Made by a program: the position numbers and the translations under genes
From: Thermococci archaeon
GTDB taxonomy: Archaea; Methanobacteriota_B; Thermococci; Thermococcales; Thermococcaceae
Assembly: GCA_003663525.1 (NCBI GenBank)
Contig: QMUF01000042.1
Coordinates: 1 to 10,948, forward strand
Reading direction: 5' to 3'
DNA length: 10,948 nt
In this document: piece by piece, positions 4,947 to 10,948 of the stretch
Numbering within the stretch: the first letter of the stretch is position 1
How the letters are laid out: the number at the start of each line of letters is the position of its first letter
Notes under the pieces: model-generated
Told to the model about the DNA's origin: nothing
Seen by the model: only the letters and a program-made list of their open reading frames with translations
The model's database searches: none

Positions 4947-6056
4947 AACTTTTTCAGCACTAGACCTATTATGGAAGAAGACTGTCTCTGGGGAGAAGGC
5001 CACCGGAGCAGTGTTGAGAAAATTCTTCAGACTGCTTTTGTAGGGAATGTTTCAATCCTTCTGGGTCCGAGGCGTGTAGGAAAGACGAGTGTTGTGAGTA
5101 TAGTTGCTGAGAAGTTTGCAAAAAGAAGAGGCCATCACTATCTTTACTTCAACTTTTCCCGCTTTATTGGCGCTAGGGCTATCTCAATATCAGATATAGA
5201 GCCAAAAAGAACTTCTTTAGAGCTTATAACCATGAGCAAAAGTTACAGTCTCTCCTTTCATGGCATTTCTGTTGAGGTCAGGAAAACGAGCATTGAGGAG
5301 TTTACATCAGACTTTTCTACACTTGTAAGGGTGTTATCTCAGAACTCAACAAGAGGACTCCTTATTTTTGATGAGGCCCAAGTACTCGCAAGATTGAAAA
5401 ACTTGGACTTTCGAGGACTGCTTCAAGAGATAACGGACAGCTATCCAAACATATCCATAATTTTTACAGGCTCGATGCCTGGGATGCTTATGGAATATCT
5501 AAATCCTGAGGCTACTAAGCCGAACTTTATGCGCTCGGCTGAGGTATTTACACTTCCTCGTTGGACTGTGATGGAGGGTGTGGAGTTTTTAAAACAGGGT
5601 TTTGAGAGTTATGGCATTAAAGCGGGGGACGAACTCGAACTTGAAAGGGCTGTAAAGGAGCTCGGAGGCATTCCTGGCTTTGTTTCGTATTACGGGCTTG
5701 CTGTTGTAAACCTCGTGAGAGGGGGTCTTGTCGTAGAAGAGGCCCTTCCAAAGGCACTAGAAGAGAGCAGGAGTTATGCCCTTGATGAGTGGGAGAAGGA
5801 TTTGAAGTCTTTCTTGAATATTTATAATAGTCCTGTTTATGTTGGAATACTTAGGGTTCTTGCTAATGCCTATCCAAGCGCACTTAGGGGGGCAGAAGTT
5901 TACAAGGAGCTTGAGAAAATTGATGAAGCTCCCAAAAGGATTCAACACATCTACAAGTATTTGGACACTCTTGAGAAGGCGGGATTTATACGTTCAGATG
6001 GGAAAAGATACTGGGTGGAGGATCCTCTTCTCAGAAGTGTTTTGGCATCTTCTTAA
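4935..6056 (+). CDS. Archaeal AAA/STAND-type ATPase with C-terminal winged-helix region
   Basis: A 373-aa P-loop ATPase of the 'archaeal ATPase' group (PF01637-like), expanded in Thermococcales. Walker A is GPRRVGKT (44-51), Walker B LLIFDE (142-147), sensor 1 IIFTGS (175-180), and GGIPGFVSYYG (244-254) resembles the GxP motif after the lid in STAND-type ATPases. Residues about 300-373 (VYKELEKIDEAPKRIQHIYKYLDTLEKAGFI and following) look like a winged-helix DNA-binding or protein-binding domain. All motifs needed for ATP hydrolysis are intact. There is no signal or membrane segment. The cellular role of this group is poorly defined: proposals include regulators and DNA- or nuclease-associated switches. 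It has its own promoter and no obvious partner; the glycerate kinase 42 bp downstream has a separate TATA. The start at 4935 has a GGGGTG site 8 nt upstream and lies within the tandem dyad array. Confidence 0.88.
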   Translation: MVCKNFFSTRPIMEEDCLWGEGHRSSVEKILQTAFVGNVSILLGPRRVGKTSVVSIVAEKFAKRRGHHYLYFNFSRFIGARAISISDIEPKRTSLELITMSKSYSLSFHGISVEVRKTSIEEFTSDFSTLVRVLSQNSTRGLLIFDEAQVLARLKNLDFRGLLQEITDSYPNISIIFTGSMPGMLMEYLNPEATKPNFMRSAEVFTLPRWTVMEGVEFLKQGFESYGIKAGDELELERAVKELGGIPGFVSYYGLAVVNLVRGGLVVEEALPKALEESRSYALDEWEKDLKSFLNIYNSPVYVGILRVLANAYPSALRGAEVYKELEKIDEAPKRIQHIYKYLDTLEKAGFIRSDGKRYWVEDPLLRSVLASS

Positions 6057-6068
6057 CCTTTATATTTT
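6057..6068 (+). promoter_or_regulatory. Predicted TATA of the glycerate kinase gene
   Basis: CCTTTATATTTT directly follows the ATPase stop codon. Its centre at about 6063 predicts a start near 6089, leaving a very short leader that contains GGTGAGG (6089-6095). The T-rich stretch 6058-6077 could also act as the oligo-T terminator of the ATPase gene. Confidence 0.5.
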
Positions 6069-6098
6069 CTTTGTTTGACTACATTTTAGGTGAGGATT

Positions 6099-7439
6099 AT
6101 GATAAATCGGGATGAACTTCTTTCTTACGGAGATGTTAAAGCTAAGGAAATTGCCATAACTTTAATGGAAGAGGCCATAAAAAGTGCCGACCCATATAAG
6201 GCCGTCAAACGGGCCCTAAAAGTGGAAGATAATAGGCTTATCATTAAAGGAAAGGAGTTTCCTATAAAGGGAAAAGCCTATGTTTTAGCATTTGGAAAGG
6301 CCGCTTGTTCTATGGCTCAGGCAGTTGAGACGATCCTAGGTGATAAAATAGCTGAGGGAATTGCGGTTACAAAGTACGGGTACTCATTGCCACTCAAAAA
6401 GATCAAGGTGATTGAAGCCGGCCATCCAATTCCGGATGAAAACTCAATGAGAGGGGCCCAGTTGGGGGTTGAACTTGCAAGAAAAATTGGAAAGGATGAT
6501 ATTCTTTTAGTGCTGATCTCGGGTGGTGGTTCAGCGCTCTTCATGCTCCCCGAGGATGGAATAAGCTTGGAGGACAAGATGAAAACAAATGAGCTCCTCC
6601 TCAAAAGTGGTGCTAAGATCTATGAAATAAACACCGTTAGAAAGCACATATCGAAAGTTAAAGGAGGAAAATTGGCTAAACTCGTTAAAGGGACTCTTAT
6701 AAGCTTAATTCTTTCCGATGTGGTTGGTGATCTCCTCGAAGCAATAGCCTCTGGACCAACTGTAAAGGACCCAACAACTTTTCAAGACGCTTATAGGCTC
6801 CTAACGCTCTACAACGTTTGGGATAAGTTGCCTGAGAGTGTTAAAAGGCACATAAAACTTGGCATTAAGGGAGAGAGGGAAGAAACTCTAAAAGAAGATT
6901 TGCCCAATGTGCACAATTTTCTTATAGCAAGCAATTCTCTTGCTTGCGAAGCAGCAAAGGGAAAAGCGGAGGAATTGGGGTTAAATGCTTACATTTTAAC
7001 GACCACATTAGAGGGGGAAGCGAAAGAGGTTGCCATAGCCTTTGGTTCTATTATTGAGGAAATATATCATAGGGAAAGGCCCTTTAAGAGATCGTGTGTT
7101 TTAATAGCCGGTGGGGAGACAACAGTGACTATAGAGGGTGAAGCGGGCCTTGGGGGGCCGAATCAAGAGTTCGCTTTGAGCATAGCAAGAAAAATAGCGG
7201 GCCTTAAGGGAGTTGCGGTTTTAGCAATGGACACGGATGGTACAGATGGTCCTACAGATGCAGCAGGGGGGTTAGTGGACTCTTATACACTAGAAACTTT
7301 GAAGGAGAGAGGTATTGATGTGGAAGAGTGTCTTAAGGCCCACAATGCATACGAAGCATTGAAAGAAGCTAATGCTTTGTTATTAACAGGGGCAACCAGG
7401 ACGAATGTGAATTCGATAATTATTGCTGTTATTCTCTAA
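6099..7439 (+). CDS. Glycerate 2-kinase (MOFRL family)
   Basis: A 446-aa ATP-dependent glycerate 2-kinase making 2-phosphoglycerate from D-glycerate, very similar to the Pyrococcus horikoshii enzyme as I remember it. Order: the N-terminal domain with LAFGKAA, AGHPIPDENS and LISGGGSAL, then NTVRKHISKVKGGKLA and SDVVGD..EAIASGPTVKDP, a linker ending NVHNFLIASN, and the C-terminal MOFRL domain with GGETTVTIEG, GGPNQE, DTDGTDGPTDAAGG and a final TNVNS. Two departures from the family stand out: Leu after VGD where Asp or Asn is usual, and TGATRTNVNS where TGPTGTNVNS is usual; the C-terminus also ends a few residues early. The start at 6099 is chosen over the GTG at 6090 because GGTGA (6089-6093) lies 5 nt before it. 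It is convergent with lysK, 18 bp apart. It probably links serine/glycerate breakdown to glycolysis. Confidence 0.93.
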   Translation: MINRDELLSYGDVKAKEIAITLMEEAIKSADPYKAVKRALKVEDNRLIIKGKEFPIKGKAYVLAFGKAACSMAQAVETILGDKIAEGIAVTKYGYSLPLKKIKVIEAGHPIPDENSMRGAQLGVELARKIGKDDILLVLISGGGSALFMLPEDGISLEDKMKTNELLLKSGAKIYEINTVRKHISKVKGGKLAKLVKGTLISLILSDVVGDLLEAIASGPTVKDPTTFQDAYRLLTLYNVWDKLPESVKRHIKLGIKGEREETLKEDLPNVHNFLIASNSLACEAAKGKAEELGLNAYILTTTLEGEAKEVAIAFGSIIEEIYHRERPFKRSCVLIAGGETTVTIEGEAGLGGPNQEFALSIARKIAGLKGVAVLAMDTDGTDGPTDAAGGLVDSYTLETLKERGIDVEECLKAHNAYEALKEANALLLTGATRTNVNSIIIAVIL

Positions 7440-7446
7440 TTTTTCA
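7437..7446 (+). terminator. Possible oligo-T terminator of glycerate kinase
   Basis: TAATTTTTC at the stop codon gives a run of five T on the coding strand, within the 18-bp convergent gap to lysK. Archaeal termination often uses such runs without a hairpin. The run is short, so this is weak. Confidence 0.3.
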
Positions 7447-7457
7447 TGGGAGGTCCT

Positions 7458-8438
7458 TTAGATATTCTTTAGATTCTTTAAGGCGCTTTTTAAAATCTCT
7501 ATTGCTTTTAAATACTCTTCCAGATTTAAACGTTCGTGGGGAGTATGATCTAATTTGGAATCGCCGGGTCCATATGCTACAGCGTCAACCTTAAACTTAG
7601 GAGCCAAAATGTTCATATCTGCAGTTCCGCTCTTCTTTTTAAGCCTTGGCTTTACGCCATTCTCTCTTATGGCTCTAACAAAGGTTCTAACTAATGGACT
7701 TTTTATGGAGACTTCGTAGGCAGGGACAAAATCTAAGATTTCTCCTTTAATTGGTGGTTCATAGCCAATCGGCGTTCTAATATTAACTACCATCTTCCCG
7801 TAAAAGTCAAAATCTCTCTCATAAGCTTCAAATTTTAAAATCCTTCCGTTTGGTGTATTAAAGCCTTCGCCAAAATCTTTACTTAACTCTAACCATTTCT
7901 CAATTAGCTTTTCTGCAGCGCCTTTTGAGTTTAAACTTCCATGAAACTTCTCAACTTTTTCCACAAACTTCATCGTCAAGCTTCCTTTATAACCGATTGT
8001 AACTCCATCAAAGCCGCTTGGCTCTCCAATTATTATAAAATCTGGCTTTGGAACATTCAAATTTTTAGCACCTTTTGAAAATCCTTCTTCATCCACAAGG
8101 GATGCAAATATTAGATTTGCCTTGCTCTCAATGAATGCGAAGAAAAATGTTGCCAAGGGCCCTTTAGCATCAACACTACCCCTTCCCCATAGATAATTAT
8201 TTTCAATCCTAACTGGAATTATCCCTTTAACCGTGTCCATATGACCTGCTAAGAGAATTCTATTTCCCTTACCCTTTTTCTCAGCTATGACATTACCCAC
8301 TTCGTCAATACATGCCTCGACTCCAAAGCTCTCAAAACTCTCCACCAAGAACTTGGCAACCTTCTCTTCTTCTCCGCTTGGACTGTAAATACTAACTAGC
8401 TCCTTTAAAAACTCAATTTTTTCCTCTTCGCTAACCAT
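7458..8438 (-). CDS. lysK: [LysW]-lysine / [LysW]-ornithine hydrolase LysK (M20 family)
   Basis: This enzyme releases lysine (or ornithine) from the amino-group carrier protein LysW, the last step of the pathway. The 326-aa protein is an M20 zinc peptidase-type deacylase: LAGHMDT (63-69) with metal ligands His66 and Asp68, [10 protein letters not shown] (85-94) with Asp90, catalytic Glu117-Glu118 in VDEEG, GEPSG (138-142) with Glu139, GTADMN (271-276) and DHTPHE (297-302) with His298. No signal peptide is seen. The open frame begins with a TTG at 8453, but the ATG at 8438 has GGTGT 5 nt upstream, inside the end of lysJ, and begins the protein at [15 protein letters not shown]; it is preferred. 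It overlaps the lysJ stop by 8 nt (8431-8438), so translation is probably coupled. It is last in the lysYZJK series. Whether it prefers Lys or Orn cannot be read here; Thermococcus enzymes are known to handle both. Confidence 0.92.
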   Translation of the reverse strand: MVSEEEKIEFLKELVSIYSPSGEEEKVAKFLVESFESFGVEACIDEVGNVIAEKKGKGNRILLAGHMDTVKGIIPVRIENNYLWGRGSVDAKGPLATFFFAFIESKANLIFASLVDEEGFSKGAKNLNVPKPDFIIIGEPSGFDGVTIGYKGSLTMKFVEKVEKFHGSLNSKGAAEKLIEKWLELSKDFGEGFNTPNGRILKFEAYERDFDFYGKMVVNIRTPIGYEPPIKGEILDFVPAYEVSIKSPLVRTFVRAIRENGVKPRLKKKSGTADMNILAPKFKVDAVAYGPGDSKLDHTPHERLNLEEYLKAIEILKSALKNLKNI

Positions 8439-9522
8439 TAAGGACACCTTCAATAGTTTCCTTGATCCAAAGCATCTGCTCTTTTGTAATTATCAGTGGA
8501 GGTAAAAGCCTAATCACTCTATTCCCAGCTGTGTTTACTAGTAATTCTCTCTCTTGAAGCTTTTCTACGTATTTTCCAGTGTTTTCTTTCAAAAGAACTC
8601 CAAGCATTAGGCCTTTACCTCTTGTCATTATTACTTTGTCCCCTTCTATGATTATGTCCTTTTCTTTAGCTTTTTCTATGAGCTTTTCTCTTCTTAAGAT
8701 CTTCAGTGTCGTTGCCATAGCTTTGCAAGCAAGGGGATTTCCTCCAAAAGTTGAACCGTGCTTTCCTCTCGGGATGTCGAAGTTGGTTAGTGTTAACCCA
8801 ATTGGAATTCCATTTGCTAGCCCTTTTCCCATTGTAACTATGTCAGGCTGGATTTTATAGTGTTCTATTGCTAGGAATTTCCCACTTCTAAAAGCACTTT
8901 GAACCTCATCAACTATTAGCAAAGCTTCGTTATCTTGGGTTAAATCCCTTAAAGTTTTGATGAACTCCTCTTTTGCAGGGATTATTCCACCTTCTCCTTG
9001 AATTGGCTCAACTATTACAGCGGCAGTTTCTTTAGTTATAGCCTCTTTTGCAACCTCAATGTTATTGAATGGAATATGTTTAAATCCAGGAACTAAAGGC
9101 TCAAAACCCCCCCTGTATTTTTTCTTCCAAGTTGCGCTTAGAGATCCAAAGGTTCTTCCATGCAAGGCTTTTGTCATCGCTATTATCTCTTTTTTACCGG
9201 TATAAAGGCGGGCAAACTTTAAAGCTGCTTCAACAGCCTCAGTCCCGGAATTTCCAAAATAAGCATATTCAAAGCTGAGGAATTTAGAAAGTTCCTCTAG
9301 GGCTTCATCTTTTTCCTCGTGGTGGAACATAGGGCCGGCAACTACGAGCTTTTTCATCTGCTCGTTTATTGCAATTGCCAACTCTTCATTTGAGTGCCCT
9401 AATATGGCCACACCAATTCCAGCTATGGCATCGAGGTATTTGTTCCCATTTTCATCCCAAACATAAACGCCTTTTCCTCTAACGAGTTTTAGTCTTTTCT
9501 TGTAAAGATTCATCTCCCTCAT
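8431..9522 (-). CDS. lysJ: [LysW]-aminoadipate semialdehyde / glutamate semialdehyde aminotransferase LysJ
   Basis: A 363-aa class III PLP aminotransferase (ArgD/acetylornithine aminotransferase type). It converts the LysW-bound semialdehyde to LysW-lysine or LysW-ornithine using glutamate. Signatures: [20 protein letters not shown] at the start, [14 protein letters not shown] (89-102) for phosphate binding, [13 protein letters not shown] (119-131), VEPIQGEGG (171-179), [11 protein letters not shown] (201-211) with Asp205 contacting the PLP pyridine nitrogen, and [12 protein letters not shown] (231-242) with Lys233 as the Schiff-base lysine; STFGGNPLA (257-265) completes the site. Length is slightly shorter than the 380-400 aa of bacterial ArgD, as in other Thermococcales. 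The ATG at 9522 overlaps the lysZ stop as ATGA (9519-9522) with GGTGAT just upstream; a second ATG at 9513 lacks a spaced site. It is followed by lysK with an 8-nt overlap. Confidence 0.93.
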   Translation of the reverse strand: MREMNLYKKRLKLVRGKGVYVWDENGNKYLDAIAGIGVAILGHSNEELAIAINEQMKKLVVAGPMFHHEEKDEALEELSKFLSFEYAYFGNSGTEAVEAALKFARLYTGKKEIIAMTKALHGRTFGSLSATWKKKYRGGFEPLVPGFKHIPFNNIEVAKEAITKETAAVIVEPIQGEGGIIPAKEEFIKTLRDLTQDNEALLIVDEVQSAFRSGKFLAIEHYKIQPDIVTMGKGLANGIPIGLTLTNFDIPRGKHGSTFGGNPLACKAMATTLKILRREKLIEKAKEKDIIIEGDKVIMTRGKGLMLGVLLKENTGKYVEKLQERELLVNTAGNRVIRLLPPLIITKEQMLWIKETIEGVLNG

Positions 9523-10241
9523 TCAATCACCGTCCTGCCGTTTAAGCCTTGGATGATAACCTTTTTGATGCCACCTTCAAGTGCACTCCTTGCCATTAGC
9601 AGTTTTCTCTTCATTCCACCTCTTGCAAAAGGAAGGAACTCTTCAAGCTCATCAGCCTTTATTTTATCCACAACCCCTCCATTTACCAAAAAAGCAGTAT
9701 CTGATAGGAATGTTAGCTCATCAGCTCTCAAGCTTAAAGCTATCTCCTTTGCAAGCTTATCCCCATCAACGTTTAAGGGCTCAAAGGCTTCACTCATGGC
9801 TATTGGGGCTATAACGGGAACTCCAAAATTCATCAGCTTAATTAGAATGTCAGTATTGATGCTCTCTATTTTTCCAGAGTAATCGTCCCTAATCACAACT
9901 CTTTTGCCTTTTATCACAGCTTTGATTATTTTCTTCCTCTTAGCCTTTACAACTCCAAAGTCGAGACCGCTCAAGCCTATAGCATTGATTCCTTTACTTT
10001 GAAGATAAGCAACGATATCTTTGTTGGCTTTCATTACAGCCATTAAATAGACTTCAAGCACCTCCTTTGGAGTGTATCTAAACTCTACTCCAGAAGGACT
10101 CGTTAGTTTCTTAACATCAATTCCGAGCCTTTCGCATAGAGCATCAACGTAATCTGAGCCCCCGTGAACAATTAAATCAGTTCTGAGTTCAAATTCCTCG
10201 AGTTTATCTAAAACGCTTCCTCCGATTTTAAGGATTCTCAT
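9519..10241 (-). CDS. lysZ: [LysW]-aminoadipate / glutamate kinase LysZ
   Basis: A 240-aa amino-acid kinase related to ArgB (acetylglutamate kinase) that phosphorylates the side-chain carboxylate of LysW-bound alpha-aminoadipate or glutamate. Signatures: KIGGSV (5-10) for the nucleotide phosphates, VHGGSDYVD (25-33), [11 protein letters not shown] (47-57) in substrate binding, GLSGLD (89-94), [10 protein letters not shown] (155-164), and GGMKRKL (208-214) of the C-terminal domain. The frame opens with a GTG at 10250, but GGTGG lies 5 nt before the ATG at 10241 and the KIGGS motif then begins at residue 5, as is usual, so 10241 is chosen. The gap to the lysY stop is 9 nt; its own stop overlaps the lysJ start by 4 nt. 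It is cytoplasmic. LysZ versus ArgB is decided by the neighbours and the short length. Confidence 0.92.
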   Translation of the reverse strand: MRILKIGGSVLDKLEEFELRTDLIVHGGSDYVDALCERLGIDVKKLTSPSGVEFRYTPKEVLEVYLMAVMKANKDIVAYLQSKGINAIGLSGLDFGVVKAKRKKIIKAVIKGKRVVIRDDYSGKIESINTDILIKLMNFGVPVIAPIAMSEAFEPLNVDGDKLAKEIALSLRADELTFLSDTAFLVNGGVVDKIKADELEEFLPFARGGMKRKLLMARSALEGGIKKVIIQGLNGRTVIE

Positions 10242-10250
10242 TTTTTCCAC

Positions 10251-10948
10251 CTAAATTGGATAAACTGGTAAATAGTTTAAGCCGAGAGTTTCCTCTAATC
10301 TGAAGGCTATGTTCATGTTTTGCACTGCTTGTCCGGCACCGCCTTTGATCAAATTGTCCAGCGCTGAAAAGAGAATCACTCTTTGATTTTTCTCGTCATA
10401 GGCGAAACCGATATCAACAAAGTTGCTCCCTATCACATATTTTGGATCAGGTAACTTCTGCATTCCTCCTTTTTCTTTAACTATCCTCACAAACGGCTCT
10501 TTCAGATACGGAAGGTATTTTTTGTAGAGCTCTTTTTCGCTGGTATCCATCTTAAAATAAATTGTAGCCAGAAGTCCCCTTACCAAATTAACGGAATGAA
10601 CTGTAAACTGGGCATTAATTTTGGTTTCTTGCTTTACTTCTGCTTCGTGCCTATGGTGAGATGGCTTGTAAACCCTAACAACGTTACTCCTTTCAGGATG
10701 AATTCTTGCTACGTTTTCCCTTCTTCCTCCAGCACTTGAACTAACTTTTAAATCTACTATCGCTTCACTAATCTCTCCCTTAAATGGATACAGCGCTAGA
10801 ATCACGGCTGTTGCAGTGCAGCCAGGATTTGCTATAAGCTCGGCTTTTTTGATTTCTTCTCTATGAATTTCTGGCAAGCCGTAAACGAACTCATCTATAA
10901 GCTCTGGTTTTAAATGATCTCCATAATACTCTTTGTAGAGGTTTAAGC
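10251..10948 (-). CDS. lysY: [LysW]-aminoadipyl/glutamyl phosphate reductase LysY (5' truncated by window edge)
   Basis: The C-terminal 232 codons of an ArgC-type NADPH-dependent semialdehyde dehydrogenase, reducing the LysW-bound acyl phosphate made by LysZ. The frame stays open through base 10948, so about 100 residues with the Rossmann NADP-binding domain are missing beyond the edge; the TTG at 10875-10877 is an internal leucine, not a start. Visible: EFVYGLPEIHREEIKKA then AELIANPGCTATA with the catalytic Cys at codon 10818-10820, SSSAGGRRENVARIHPERSNVVRVYKPSHHRHEAEV, which has the 'YKPxxHRHxxE' substrate-binding segment, and GGAGQAVQNMN near the end, another ArgC/LysY signature. It is the first of the visible lysYZJK genes, with lysZ 9 nt downstream. 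lysX and lysW are expected to the right, outside the window. Assignment as LysY rather than ArgC rests on the operon. Confidence 0.92.
   Translation of the reverse strand, partial: LNLYKEYYGDHLKPELIDEFVYGLPEIHREEIKKAELIANPGCTATAVILALYPFKGEISEAIVDLKVSSSAGGRRENVARIHPERSNVVRVYKPSHHRHEAEVKQETKINAQFTVHSVNLVRGLLATIYFKMDTSEKELYKKYLPYLKEPFVRIVKEKGGMQKLPDPKYVIGSNFVDIGFAYDEKNQRVILFSALDNLIKGGAGQAVQNMNIAFRLEETLGLNYLPVYPI

Noticed and set aside
6317..6604. Open minus-strand frame within glycerate kinase
   Set aside because: Overlaps the conserved SGGGSAL region of the kinase; serine/proline-rich shadow with no translation signals.
9553..9882. Open plus-strand frames opposite lysZ
   Set aside because: Antisense to an intact, recognisable kinase; no ribosome binding site, and a low-complexity serine-rich translation.
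1..10948. CRISPR array, tRNA, rRNA or insertion sequence
   Set aside because: I saw no regularly spaced long repeats, no cloverleaf-like sequence, no rRNA segments and no transposase; the only tandem repeat is the short 16-bp array at 4899-4946.

Overview
The window looks like a chromosomal segment of a hyperthermophilic euryarchaeon of the order Thermococcales (Pyrococcus, Thermococcus or a close relative) with a fairly AT-rich genome. The evidence is an archaeal ribosomal protein S17e, a close homologue of the Pyrococcus heat-shock regulator Phr, LysW-dependent lysine/arginine genes, a DUF371 protein, TATA/BRE-type promoters, GGTGA-type ribosome binding sites and charged Lys/Glu-rich proteins. 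I cannot name the species. No tRNA, rRNA, CRISPR array or insertion sequence is visible.

Left part (1-2690, minus strand): a type I restriction-modification operon read right to left. hsdM (methyltransferase) is followed by two small unrecognised membrane proteins and then the 5' part of hsdS (specificity subunit), which runs off the left edge. All junctions are overlaps or very short gaps, so the membrane proteins appear to be genuine members of the operon. This is the most unusual arrangement in the window. hsdR is not present in the window.

Centre (2746-6056): a metallo-beta-lactamase-fold hydrolase (minus) lies back to back with phr (plus). A good candidate Phr operator sits over the predicted phr transcription start, so autoregulation is likely. 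phr converges on rps17e (minus) with a 4-nt overlap of the stop codons. Divergent from rps17e is a DUF371 gene whose TATA box lies about 26 nt before its ATG, suggesting a leaderless mRNA. Then comes a solitary archaeal AAA/STAND-type ATPase. Its promoter and start codon lie in three tandem 16-bp units, each a TTAC-N7-GTAA dyad (third copy TTAT), a likely operator cluster.

Right part (6099-10948): a glycerate 2-kinase of the MOFRL family (plus) converges with the tail of a lysY-lysZ-lysJ-lysK operon (minus). These four genes make up the reductase, kinase, aminotransferase and deacylase steps of amino-group-carrier-protein (LysW) mediated lysine biosynthesis, which in Thermococcales can also serve ornithine/arginine synthesis. 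They are tightly packed (8-nt, 4-nt and 9-nt junctions), which suggests translational coupling. lysY is cut by the right edge, and lysW/lysX would be expected beyond it.

Several start codons were moved inward from the longest open frame because a GGTGA-type ribosome binding site sits correctly before an internal start (hsdM, MBL hydrolase, phr, glycerate kinase, lysK, lysZ).
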